Below are positions 1-7,857 of a stretch of 19,839 nt of DNA, piece after piece. How positions within the stretch are numbered: the stretch's first letter is position 1; the number at the start of each line of letters is the position of its first letter. Made by a program: the position numbers and the translations under genes. Location of the stretch: positions 1 through 19,839 of the forward strand of contig JAMPYA010000019.1 of assembly GCA_023700885.1 (NCBI GenBank). The letters are read 5' to 3'. Under the pieces are notes generated by a model, which was given only the letters and a program-made list of their open reading frames with translations, had not been told where the DNA came from and made no database searches. This stretch comes from Flavobacteriaceae bacterium (GTDB lineage: Bacteria > Bacteroidota > Bacteroidia > Flavobacteriales > Flavobacteriaceae).

Positions 1-990
1 TGGGATAACGCTTTAAATACCGTAAATGTTGGAAAATACAATTTAGGATGGGCCTCTATTGGAATGTGCACCCATGCTTTTTATGAAGCCTTAAATCATG
101 CCGCAAATCGCAATTTATACGGAATGTATGTTACCGATTTTCCACATGTTAAACGCATGTTTATAGATGCTTTTACTCGTTTAGTTGCAATGAAATTATA
201 TGCAAGTCGCACCGCAGATTATATGCGATCTGCTTCACTAGAAGATCGTCGTTACTTACTTTTCGATCCAATTATGAAAATGAAAGTAACTACTCAGGGA
301 GAAGAAGTGATTAATTTACTTTGGGATGTTATCGCCGCTAAAGGTTTTGAAAAAGAAACTTTTTTCGAAATGGCAACTCGTGATATTCGTGCTTTACCAA
401 AACTTGAAGGTACTGTACATGTTAACATTGCGTTGATTATTAAATTTTTACAACAATACTTATTCAATCCGGCAGAATTTGATGAGATTTATCAACGAAA
501 CGATGCTGCAGATGATGAATTTTTATTCCGACAAGGGCCAACCAGAAAACTCGGTGAAATTCAATTTCACGACTATCATAAAGCATTTGACTTATACTAT
601 TTACCCAATTTAACCATCTTCAAAGAACAAATTAAAGTGTTTAAGGAGTCACTAATCATGGCACCTGCCAGTAAAGAGCAGATGAAAGATATTGATGTGA
701 TGCTTACCATAGGCGAAATGTTTACCCTAGTTCCTTATGCACAATTAATACTAGAAAATGCTAAAATTTATGGTATTGATGAACTAATTCTTGATCAAAT
801 TTTTGATTTTATTGTGCGTGATTTCTCCAAATTTGCCTTGGAACTACATAACAAACCGAGTAGTTCTGAAAAACAAATGGAATATTGCCGTAAATTAATT
901 AGAAAACCAAATGTTGATAATAATCGCTATGAAACTGTTTGGAAAAAATATGTTTATACGCTTAATGGGGTCTATAAAATGAATCCATAA
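1..990 (+). CDS. Acyl-CoA dehydrogenase, C-terminal part (5' end outside window)
   Basis: The reading frame is open from base 1 and ends at the TAA at 988-990, so 329 residues of a longer protein are visible; the ATG at 64 is internal, not the start. The visible part begins near the end of the beta domain or start of the C-terminal helical domain of an acyl-CoA dehydrogenase. A segment K-L-E-G-T-V-H-V-N matches the family's xEGT motif, in which the Glu (codon 406-408) is the usual catalytic base that removes the alpha proton of the acyl-CoA; FAD would be the cofactor. Inferred role: first oxidation step of fatty-acid beta-oxidation in the cytoplasm. The extension after the EGT motif (about 190 residues) is longer than in the classic short family, pointing to the larger dehydrogenases of about 600 residues common in Bacteroidetes. 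Substrate chain length cannot be read. No clear terminator follows it. Confidence 0.85.
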   Translation, partial: WDNALNTVNVGKYNLGWASIGMCTHAFYEALNHAANRNLYGMYVTDFPHVKRMFIDAFTRLVAMKLYASRTADYMRSASLEDRRYLLFDPIMKMKVTTQGEEVINLLWDVIAAKGFEKETFFEMATRDIRALPKLEGTVHVNIALIIKFLQQYLFNPAEFDEIYQRNDAADDEFLFRQGPTRKLGEIQFHDYHKAFDLYYLPNLTIFKEQIKVFKESLIMAPASKEQMKDIDVMLTIGEMFTLVPYAQLILENAKIYGIDELILDQIFDFIVRDFSKFALELHNKPSSSEKQMEYCRKLIRKPNVDNNRYETVWKKYVYTLNGVYKMNP

Positions 991-1039
991 AACCAGTTGT
1001 TATAATTTGTATTGATTTAAAATATTAATAATGAAACAA

Positions 1040-1074
1040 TTGATTTACAACTTAAATTGAAATTTCTATCTTTG
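1040..1074 (+). promoter_or_regulatory. Probable promoter of the hybrid histidine kinase
   Basis: TATCTTTG at 1067-1074 fits the Bacteroidetes -7 consensus TAnnTTTG, and a TTG lies at 1040-1042. The 24-base gap is at or slightly beyond the long end of the usual range, so the -33 assignment is weak. Transcription would start roughly 30-35 bases before the ATG at 1115. Confidence 0.45.
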
Positions 1075-1114
1075 ATAAATTATATAGATATTTTTTCACC
1101 AAGTATAAAAAAAG

Positions 1115-3286
1115 ATGAATAACTCAATAATAGTAGGGTTATTGCATAATACCGCAATTTTATTAGCATTAGCCATGTTTTACGAAAACTTTTGGTTAAA
1201 TAATGAAGATAATAAGCGTATAAAAGCAAAACTTATTACAGGTATAATTCTAGGAGGGATAGGTACAATTCTTATGTTTACACCCTGGGTCTTAGAACCG
1301 GGAGTAGTTTTTGACACTCGTTCTGTAATGCTCTCTATAGCCGGATTGTTTTTTGGAATAATCCCAACCATGATTGCCATTATCATTACTAGCTTAGTTA
1401 GATTTTATTTAGGAGGCGAAGGTATTTATATGGGTATTGCAGTTATAATTACTTCGGGTTTAATTGGGGTTTTATGGAGAACGTATAGACCTCATTGGAA
1501 AAATAAAAAATACTATTTCGAACTTTTATCAATGGGAATAGTTGTACATCTAACTATGATTGCTTGTACCGTATTTTTACCACAACATTTAGCTTTACCT
1601 ATTCTAAAAACAGTAACTATACCAGCTTTATTTGTATACTCACCTGCAACAATGTTGATAGGAATTTTAATGTTTAGGCAATCTAAAAATCAGGAAAACA
1701 GACAGGCTCAATTTAAATTAATAGAAACAGAACGAAGACTTAATTACGTATTAGAAAGCGGAAACATCATTACATTATTTTTAAACACAAAAGGAGATAT
1801 TGAATACTGTAATGACTATTTTCTTCAAATTACGGGCTACTCAAAGGAAGAGGTCATTAATAAAAATTGGTTTGAACTTTTTATACCAGATAATATAAAA
1901 CAATCAGTTTATTCAATTTTTATTGAAGGAATTAATGCTGGTGCTGTTACTAAAAAATTTGAGAATATTATTCTAACTAAAGACAAAGAAGAATTATATA
2001 TCTTATGGAATAATATTGTGCTACACTCTGACGAAGACAAAATTACAGGTATTGCCAGTGTTGGGGTTGATACAACTGAAAGCAAACAATATAAAAAAGC
2101 ATTAATTAAAAAAAATGAGGAAATTCTAATACAAAATGAAGAATTATCTAAGGCCAAAGAAAAAGCCGAAGAAAGTGAACGATTAAAATCAGCTTTTTTA
2201 GCCAATATGTCTCATGAAATTAGAACTCCAATGAATTCAATCTTAGGCTTTTCTGATTTGTTGATGAATGAAAATCTTTCTATAGACAAAAAAGAAAAAT
2301 ACCACCAAATAGTAAATTCGAGCGGTAAAAGGTTGATGAATCTTATTTCAGATATAATTGATATCTCTAAAATAGATGCCAAACAACTTACTTTAGAAAA
2401 ACGACTTTTCAACCTTAATACTTTAATTGAAACACTTCACGGTCAATTTTTAATCGTAGCATCACAAAAAAATATAAAACTAGTTAATTCAAAAGGCTTA
2501 AGTGATTCAGAAAGTTTTATAAACTCTGATGAAACAAGATTATCACAGATTATATCAAATTTATTAGAAAATGCATTAAAATTTACCAAAGACGGAACTA
2601 TAGAATTTGGATATGAGTTAGTCAAAAACAATCTTCATTTTTACGTAAAAGACACAGGAATTGGAATTAATAAAAAAGATCATCAACTTATTTTTGATCG
2701 TTTCAAACAGTCTGATAATGGAGTATTAACAGTCAAAGCTGGTTCAGGCTTAGGTTTGTCAATTTCTAAGGGAATTGTTGAAATGTTAGGCGGACAAATT
2801 TGGGTAGAATCAGAATTAAATAAAGGGGCGACTTTCTATTTTACAATTCCTAAATTATGGTTATTAAATAATACAGATCAAAAGATTATAAAGTCAGAAA
2901 ACAAATTAGAATTAGATTGCAATAATACTGCAACCATTTTAATTGCTGAAGATGAGCCTTCTAATTATTTATATTTGGAAGCACTATTAGAGCACTGTCC
3001 ATTTAATTTAATTCATGTTGATAACGGAAAAGATGCCGTAGAAAAGTTTAAAACAAACGCCTCTATTGATTTAATATTAATGGATTTTAACATGCCCATA
3101 ATGAGCGGATTAGATGCCATAAAAGAAATTAGAAAATCTGATAAAACCATACCAATAATTGCACTAACTGCTTACGCTATGGCAGAAGATAAAGAAAAAG
3201 CATTAGCAACTGGATGTAGTGATTATTTATCAAAACCAATTTCAAAAGAAATATTAATTGAAACCATTCAAAAGGCCTTAATATAA
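1115..3286 (+). CDS. Hybrid sensor histidine kinase/response regulator with LytS-type 5TM input and PAS domain
   Basis: A 723-residue inner-membrane protein with domains in this order. Residues about 5-190 hold several hydrophobic segments with the 5TMR-LYT signature (F-D-T-R-S-V, S-L-V-R-F-Y-L-G-G). A PAS domain follows at about 205-330, then a short coiled linker. The HisKA domain has the H-box S-H-E-I-R-T-P-M with phospho-accepting His367. The HATPase domain shows N-L-L-E-N-A-L-K-F, D-T-G-I-G-I and G-S-G-L-G-L-S-I. The C-terminal receiver (about 607-720) has the acidic pair Glu612/Asp613, phospho-acceptor Asp657 in L-M-D-F-N-M-P and Lys707 in the S-K-P loop. All key residues are present, so it should be active. 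No separate response regulator or Hpt gene lies beside it, so its partner is elsewhere. LytS-type sensors elsewhere respond to membrane or metabolite signals; the ligand here is unknown. It is convergent with the next gene and 49 bp from its end. Confidence 0.9.
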   Translation: MNNSIIVGLLHNTAILLALAMFYENFWLNNEDNKRIKAKLITGIILGGIGTILMFTPWVLEPGVVFDTRSVMLSIAGLFFGIIPTMIAIIITSLVRFYLGGEGIYMGIAVIITSGLIGVLWRTYRPHWKNKKYYFELLSMGIVVHLTMIACTVFLPQHLALPILKTVTIPALFVYSPATMLIGILMFRQSKNQENRQAQFKLIETERRLNYVLESGNIITLFLNTKGDIEYCNDYFLQITGYSKEEVINKNWFELFIPDNIKQSVYSIFIEGINAGAVTKKFENIILTKDKEELYILWNNIVLHSDEDKITGIASVGVDTTESKQYKKALIKKNEEILIQNEELSKAKEKAEESERLKSAFLANMSHEIRTPMNSILGFSDLLMNENLSIDKKEKYHQIVNSSGKRLMNLISDIIDISKIDAKQLTLEKRLFNLNTLIETLHGQFLIVASQKNIKLVNSKGLSDSESFINSDETRLSQIISNLLENALKFTKDGTIEFGYELVKNNLHFYVKDTGIGINKKDHQLIFDRFKQSDNGVLTVKAGSGLGLSISKGIVEMLGGQIWVESELNKGATFYFTIPKLWLLNNTDQKIIKSENKLELDCNNTATILIAEDEPSNYLYLEALLEHCPFNLIHVDNGKDAVEKFKTNASIDLILMDFNMPIMSGLDAIKEIRKSDKTIPIIALTAYAMAEDKEKALATGCSDYLSKPISKEILIETIQKALI

Positions 3287-3335
3287 ATATCCTGAATCCA
3301 ATATCTACCTCAACTATTAGTCAGCCAATATATGC

Positions 3336-4217
3336 TTATTTTTTTACAGCATTTGCCACTTGTTTAGTGTCTACATATTGTTGAAAACTAATTACTTTTC
3401 CGTTTTCAAATTTCCATAAATGTGCAAATTGGGCATCTATTACAGCTCCGGTTTTTTTGTATTTTGCCTGATAGCGTCCTGTAGATAAAATATAATCATT
3501 AGACATTTCATACAATTTTATATCAGCTAAATTAAAATAATCCCATTCAGAACCAAGTCGAGCAAAAATACCATTTACAACAGCATCATGACCTTTATAA
3601 GGATTTCCATCTGCATAAGGAAAATTTTCAGCCTCATTCCACACAACATTAGAATCTAATGCGGCAAGAACAGCAGAAACATTACCTTTTGCAAAAGATT
3701 TATAGACCTGATCTACAATACTTAAGTTTTTAGGTGAAGAAATTAATCCTAATTGTTGCATGAACACCATATTGTCCATAAAATCTCTTTCCTCTGCTAT
3801 TTTACCATCTCTCATTTTAACTAAGGTAGTCCCATCTATATTTACTGTTTTTCCGGTTGGAGGTATTCCAAAAAAATTACCCGTATGAGTTCCTTTAAAA
3901 TTCCAATGCTTTACAATTTTATCGCCTTGTCCAAAAACATCAACAACGGTAAATTCAATATTAGAAAATCCGGTTAGATAATTATTATAAAAGGATTTGA
4001 CGTTTTCAATTCCGACAATATTTTCTGGACTCATATGTAAAATAATATCTGTGGTAAAGTTACTTTCGTTAAATAATTCAACATTTCCTTTATTGATGAT
4101 TTCATTCCAAGTGTTAGTGTACATTTTTATATTGTCCGCAACCTTATTAGATTCATTATTACAAGAAATTGTTATAAAAAGGAAAAGGAAAAATACTAAG
4201 TAAACTGATTTTTTCAT
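3336..4217 (-). CDS. Lipoprotein with two tandem NTF2/SnoaL-like domains
   Basis: A 293-residue protein starting at an ATG (4217). The N-terminus is a short hydrophobic signal peptide ending I-T-I-S-C, with Cys19 as the likely lipidated residue, so it is probably anchored in the inner or outer membrane facing the periplasm. Two NTF2-like cone folds follow. The first (about 30-150) resembles SnoaL/ester-cyclase proteins (H-W-N-F-K-G-T-H-T-G, F-F-G-I-P-P-T-G-K), with the D-G-K-I-A-E-E-R strand near its end. The second (about 165-285) has the typical W-K-F-E-N-G-K-V-I-S-F-Q-Q-Y end. Proteins of this fold bind or isomerise small hydrophobic ligands, but the fold alone does not give a substrate. 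The gene stands alone: it converges on the histidine kinase, and a 788-bp spacer separates it from the divergent pst operon. Fold assignment is good; function is unknown. Confidence 0.75.
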   Translation of the reverse strand: MKKSVYLVFFLFLFITISCNNESNKVADNIKMYTNTWNEIINKGNVELFNESNFTTDIILHMSPENIVGIENVKSFYNNYLTGFSNIEFTVVDVFGQGDKIVKHWNFKGTHTGNFFGIPPTGKTVNIDGTTLVKMRDGKIAEERDFMDNMVFMQQLGLISSPKNLSIVDQVYKSFAKGNVSAVLAALDSNVVWNEAENFPYADGNPYKGHDAVVNGIFARLGSEWDYFNLADIKLYEMSNDYILSTGRYQAKYKKTGAVIDAQFAHLWKFENGKVISFQQYVDTKQVANAVKK

Positions 4218-4454
4218 AATGATAAATATTATTGGTTAGTAAATTATTCAACTTAAAATTAAAATAAGTATTAATCCTAGCATCTTTCTAGTAACAACTG
4301 ATTTTTACATTTAAACTTATAGAGGAAATTATCTTTAAGAGTAATAAGAACGCAAAACGAAACTTAAATTCTTAATTATTTATGATACAATAACAAAATA
4401 GGGGAATTATAATCTCAATATCTATACAAAAAAGCTAATTGAAAAGTATATCAA

Positions 4455-4477
4455 ATATAATAATATTTTTATTATAT
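4455..4477. repeat. Perfect AT-only inverted repeat (9-bp arms, 5-nt loop)
   Basis: ATATAATAA at 4455-4463 and TTATTATAT at 4469-4477 are exact reverse complements around TATTT. Being A/T only in very AT-rich DNA, it may be chance; no T-tract follows that would make it a clear terminator. Confidence 0.4.
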
Positions 4478-4684
4478 CAATAAAGTACTATTACAAGTTT
4501 TTATATTTCAAATAAACAAAGTAAAAATTATTATAGAGTCAAATTTTTGTAATGAAAATAGTTTTGAACTTTATATTCTTTTTTTATAATCAGTTTTCTA
4601 TGATAAACCTGTAAGGCTTTATATTGCTCATCTATTTATCGAATAATTTTTATTCATATGTAAATATTTATTTGTTTTTTAAAG

Positions 4685-4757
4685 GTCATATGGAATACGC
4701 CAGTTTGAATAATATTTTCATTCGTATTTGTGTTTTGCTCAAACATGGCTATTTCAT
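4685..4757 (+). repeat. Dispersed inverted-repeat element, copy 1 (short form)
   Basis: The left arm (4685-4708) is identical over 24 bases to 11694-11717. The right part (AAACATGGCTATTTCAT, 4741-4757) is identical to 11801-11816 plus the preceding A. Within the copy the arms are near reverse complements: ATGGAATACGCCAGTTTGA pairs with TCAAACATGGCTATTTCAT with one bulge on each side and one mismatch. The two copies also share AATATTTTCAT just inside the left arm and TTGTGTTTT just before the right arm. No open reading frame is present. It lies in the pst upstream spacer in the same orientation as copy 2. Confidence 0.8.
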
Positions 4758-4834
4758 AATAAATAATGTTAGCTTATTAACAAACTCATTTAGGCACAAA
4801 TAGAGGTGCTTTCTATTAATTTTATGAAAATTTT

Positions 4835-4876
4835 GGTTAATTTTTAACCTTCAAGATACTAAATTTCAGTATCTTG
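4835..4876. promoter_or_regulatory. Palindrome and adjacent perfect hairpin in pstS upstream region
   Basis: GGTTAA-TTT-TTAACC (4835-4849) is a perfect palindrome. Two bases later CAAGATACT (4852-4860) and AGTATCTTG (4868-4876) form a perfect 9-bp stem around the loop AAATTTC. No T-run follows the stem on either strand, so it looks more like a pair of operator sites or a structured RNA segment than a terminator. It sits about 130-170 bases before the pstS start. Function is inferred only from symmetry. Confidence 0.5.
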
Positions 4877-4923
4877 CATAATATCTAAGTCGTTCTTTTG
4901 TAATTACACTCATCAGGTTGATT

Positions 4924-4980
4924 GTTAATATTAACATAATATTCTTTTAACATTCAGGTAATATTAAGCTTATACATTTG
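4924..4980 (+). promoter_or_regulatory. Putative Pho box (four 11-bp direct repeats) plus pstS -7 box
   Basis: Four consecutive 11-base units run from 4924 to 4967: GTTAATATTAA, CATAATATTCT, TTTAACATTCA and GGTAATATTAA. TAAYATT is conserved at the same place in all four. PhoB-family regulators bind head-to-tail on 11-bp direct repeats (7 conserved bases plus 4 AT-rich ones), which is exactly this layout. Five bases after the last unit is TACATTTG (4973-4980), a full match to the flavobacterial -7 box TAnnTTTG. No TTG lies at the usual -33 distance, as expected for an activator-dependent promoter. The ATG of pstS is 25 bases downstream of the -7 box. The array overlaps the palindrome TGTTAATATTAACA (4923-4936). 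Confidence 0.7.
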
Positions 4981-5005
4981 TACAAATTTATAATTACAAA
5001 TACTA

Positions 5006-6073
5006 ATGAAAAAAATAATCATTTTAATAGTAACTATGGCACTCTTAACAGCTTGTAAAAACAATAAGAGTGAAAATGTTGAAAGTTCAACTTCAAAAAT
5101 AGTAAGTTTAACTGCTGCTGGAGCCACTTTTCCGTTGCCATTTTATAATATGGCATTTGAAAAATACACCAAAGATTCTGGTATTTTATTAACCTATGGT
5201 GGTATTGGTTCTGGTGGCGGAATCAGAAGTTTAAAAGATAAAGTAGTAGATTTTGGTGCAACTGATGCCTTTTTAGAGCAAAAAGAGGAAGCTGAATTTG
5301 CGGCTCCAATTGTTCATATACCAACCTGTATTGGTGCTGTAGTAGTGGCTTACAATTTACAAGGAGTAGAAAATTTAAAACTTTCTAATCAAAATTTAAT
5401 TGACATTTTTATGGGGAAAATTACCAAATGGAATGACGCACAGTTAAAAGCATCAAACCCTGGCGTAAAATTACCAGATATGAATATATCAGTAGCTTAC
5501 AGATCTGACGGAAGCGGTACTACTTATATTTTTAGTGATTATATGAGCAAAATAAGTCCTGAATGGGAAAAAACTATCGGCAGAGGAAAAGCATTACAAT
5601 GGCCTGTTGGAATGGGTGCAAAAGGTAATCCTGGTGTTGCAGGAACTATACAGCAAACTCCAGGAGCAATTGGATACATTGGATCTGAATTTGCTTTTGC
5701 TCAAAAAATTTCATTTGCTCAAATTCAAAATAGTACTGGTAACTTTATCGCTCCAAGTTTAGAATCTATTAGTGCATCTGCACAAGGGGATATGCCAGCA
5801 GACACTAAAGTTATGCTAACAAATTCATCAGACTCAAACGCATATCCTATTAGCGGATTTACATGGTTAATCTTGTACAAAGAACAAAATTATAACGGAC
5901 GCACTAAAGCACAAGCAGAAGAAACTGTTAAATTTTTATCATGGATGATTGAAAAAGAAGCACAAGAAATAGCTCAACAAGTTCATTATGCTGCTTTACC
6001 AGAAAAAGCTGTGTCACAAGCCAAAGAAATATTAAAATCTGTAGTTTATGATGGGGAGCCATTGTTAAAATAA
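5006..6073 (+). CDS. pstS: Phosphate ABC transporter substrate-binding lipoprotein PstS
   Basis: A 355-residue periplasmic phosphate-binding protein, close to the usual size. Residues 1-17 form a lipoprotein signal ending L-L-T-A-C, with Cys17 lipidated, so it is membrane-tethered rather than soluble as in E. coli. Family landmarks: G-A-T-F-P-L-P-F-Y near the mature N-terminus, G-I-G-S-G-G-G-I-R, D-F-G-A-T-D-A-F-L, and the phosphate-binding loop R-S-D-G-S-G-T-T. It captures inorganic phosphate and delivers it to PstC/PstA. First gene of the pst-phoU operon; the start is fixed by the signal peptide and by the -7 box 25 bases upstream. Probably induced by phosphate limitation, judged from the Pho-box-like array upstream. 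pstC follows after 23 bases. Confidence 0.96.
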   Translation: MKKIIILIVTMALLTACKNNKSENVESSTSKIVSLTAAGATFPLPFYNMAFEKYTKDSGILLTYGGIGSGGGIRSLKDKVVDFGATDAFLEQKEEAEFAAPIVHIPTCIGAVVVAYNLQGVENLKLSNQNLIDIFMGKITKWNDAQLKASNPGVKLPDMNISVAYRSDGSGTTYIFSDYMSKISPEWEKTIGRGKALQWPVGMGAKGNPGVAGTIQQTPGAIGYIGSEFAFAQKISFAQIQNSTGNFIAPSLESISASAQGDMPADTKVMLTNSSDSNAYPISGFTWLILYKEQNYNGRTKAQAEETVKFLSWMIEKEAQEIAQQVHYAALPEKAVSQAKEILKSVVYDGEPLLK

Positions 6074-6096
6074 CAATTAAATAAAAACAAGTTTAA

Positions 6097-6948
6097 ATGT
6101 TGAATGGAGAACGAATAACAAAAATAGTTTTATTCCTCACGTCTTTAATAATCATCTTTATAGCTTCAGGCATGGTGCTTACTCTTATGGAGGGCGCCAT
6201 TCCTGCATTTAAAGAGTTTGGATTCAAATTTATTATTTCTTCAGATTGGAACCCAACAGATGGAAGAGAAAGCTATGGAGCTCTTCCTTTTATTATAGGC
6301 ACCATTGCTACCTCAATTATTGCTTTATTAATTTGTTTGCCATTAGCATTTTCTACTTCTCTATTTATAGGTGAAATATATAGAGGCACCAAATTAGCCT
6401 CTTTTATTGGAATGATGGTAGATATGTTGGCCGGAATACCGTCTATAGTTTATGGCTTATGGGGCTTTTATGTGCTGAGACCTTGGGTAGTAGATATGGG
6501 TTTTAATGATCAGGGATATGGTGTTTTTACAGCAGGTTTAATACTGGCAATAATGGTAATTCCTTATGCTACTTCAATTTCTGTAGAAATGATAAAAATG
6601 GTTCAAAATGACTTAAAAGAAGCAGCCTATTCATTAGGAGCAACACGTAAAGATGTTATATTTAGTGTTATTTTACCAAACGCTCGTTCAGGAATCTTTA
6701 CCAGTTATATTCTTGCTTTTGGCAGAGCTGTGGGAGAAACAATGGCGGTAACTATGTTAATTGGAAACTCAAATATTATTCCGAAAGGTTTATTTGATAC
6801 CGGTAATACCATGGCTAGTTTAATTGCGAATCAATTTGGCGAAGCAGACGGTTTAAAATTAAGTTCATTGGTTGCAATAGCCTTACTTTTATTTTTTATA
6901 ACCGGACTTATCAATGGTTTTGGAAAATTGTTAATTAAAAAGTTATAA
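6097..6948 (+). CDS. pstC: Phosphate ABC transporter permease PstC
   Basis: A 283-residue inner-membrane permease with about six hydrophobic segments, the first at residues 10-30. The ABC-permease coupling loop is seen as L-K-E-A-A-Y-S-L-G-A-T, and the PstC-typical G-R-A-V-G-E-T-M-A-V-T-M-L-I-G-N follows. It also has the family's M-L-A-G-I-P-S-I-V-Y-G-L segment. With PstA it forms the channel through which phosphate passes. It is shorter than E. coli PstC (319 residues), mainly at the N-terminus, but nothing essential appears missing. The stop codon directly abuts the start of pstA, indicating translational coupling. Confidence 0.95.
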   Translation: MLNGERITKIVLFLTSLIIIFIASGMVLTLMEGAIPAFKEFGFKFIISSDWNPTDGRESYGALPFIIGTIATSIIALLICLPLAFSTSLFIGEIYRGTKLASFIGMMVDMLAGIPSIVYGLWGFYVLRPWVVDMGFNDQGYGVFTAGLILAIMVIPYATSISVEMIKMVQNDLKEAAYSLGATRKDVIFSVILPNARSGIFTSYILAFGRAVGETMAVTMLIGNSNIIPKGLFDTGNTMASLIANQFGEADGLKLSSLVAIALLLFFITGLINGFGKLLIKKL

Positions 6949-7854
6949 ATGAAGATGATATCCATTTTAAAAAAAACAGATGCTCAAGTAGAACGTAAAT
7001 GGGATGCCAGATTTATAAAAGATAAAATCTTTACCGGTTTCATTATTATATTTTCATTAATCACCATTTCTCCAATTGTGCTCATTATTTCTAAATTAAT
7101 TAGCAAAGGCTATAAGCAACTTAATTGGTCATTTTTTACAGAAACTACACCAAACACTTATCAGGCTATGTTAGCGGTAAATTTAGGAGAAATAATACCT
7201 GGCGGAGTACTTAATGGCATTACTGGCACCATTTTAATGGTACTTATAGCTAGTATTATGGCAATACCAATCGGCATTATGGTAGGTATATTTTTATATG
7301 AAAACCAAACCAAGAAATATGCCGTAATTGTAAAAGATATTACAGATATACTTCAAGGAGTGCCGTCTATTGTACTTGGGTTGATTTCCTATTTTTGGGT
7401 AGTAAAATATATAACCAATGGATTTTCTGCGCTAGCAGGTAGTTTTGCATTATTTATTATGATGTTACCCTTAATTATCAGATCTACTGAAGAAACTTTT
7501 AAAATGATACCCGTTTCCATAAAAGAGGCAGGGTTTGCATTGGGAGCGCCTTATCATAAAATTATACTTAAAGTTATGATTCCATCCGGATTAAGCGGTT
7601 TAATTACCGGTATTTTATTAGCAATCTCAAGAGTAGTTGGAGAAACCGCTCCGTTAATGCTAACCGCTCTTGGCAGCATGGTTGTAAATTTAAATATTGA
7701 AAAACCAACAAGTGCACTACCTTTGTTAATATGGGAATTCTATAACGACCCTAATATGGTAGATCTTATATGGGCAACATCCTTATTATTAATGATGTTA
7801 GTATTGGGACTTAATTTAATATCAAAATATATTATTTCTAAAAGAAATTTATAA
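6949..7854 (+). CDS. pstA: Phosphate ABC transporter permease PstA
   Basis: A 301-residue inner-membrane protein, the second half of the phosphate channel. A hydrophilic N-terminus of about 25 residues precedes the first membrane segment. Landmarks are L-Q-G-V-P-S-I-V-L-G, the EAA loop I-K-E-A-G-F-A-L-G-A-P, and R-V-V-G-E-T-A-P-L-M-L-T-A-L-G, which is characteristic of PstA. The start ATG follows the pstC stop with no gap; a second ATG two codons later is an equally possible start. pstB begins 3 bases after its stop, so the genes are surely co-transcribed. Confidence 0.95.
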   Translation: MKMISILKKTDAQVERKWDARFIKDKIFTGFIIIFSLITISPIVLIISKLISKGYKQLNWSFFTETTPNTYQAMLAVNLGEIIPGGVLNGITGTILMVLIASIMAIPIGIMVGIFLYENQTKKYAVIVKDITDILQGVPSIVLGLISYFWVVKYITNGFSALAGSFALFIMMLPLIIRSTEETFKMIPVSIKEAGFALGAPYHKIILKVMIPSGLSGLITGILLAISRVVGETAPLMLTALGSMVVNLNIEKPTSALPLLIWEFYNDPNMVDLIWATSLLLMMLVLGLNLISKYIISKRNL

Positions 7855-7857
7855 AGA

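Larger units (their letters stand above)
4218..5005. other. Long gene-free spacer between divergent lipoprotein gene and pstS
   Basis: I see no credible coding sequence in these 788 bases on either strand. They are very AT-rich and hold a run of inverted repeats: a perfect 9-bp stem at 4455-4477, the dispersed inverted-repeat element at 4685-4757, a 15-bp palindrome at 4835-4849, a perfect 9-bp stem at 4852-4876, and finally the Pho-box-like array and promoter at 4924-4980. A lone TAnnTTTG match at 4559-4566 has no partner TTG at a usual distance, so I do not call a small RNA there. Confidence 0.6.

Noticed and set aside
1909..2631. Minus-strand frames of 62-98 codons within the histidine kinase gene.
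   Set aside because: They run antisense to the PAS, HisKA and HATPase coding regions and show Ser/Phe/Ile-rich composition typical of antisense frames.
4559..4566. TAGTTTTG matches the -7 box TAnnTTTG in the long spacer, suggesting a small RNA.
   Set aside because: No TTG lies 17-24 bases upstream and no terminator follows at a sensible distance.
4852..4876. The 9-bp hairpin as a Rho-independent terminator.
   Set aside because: No T-tract follows on either strand and no gene ends nearby.
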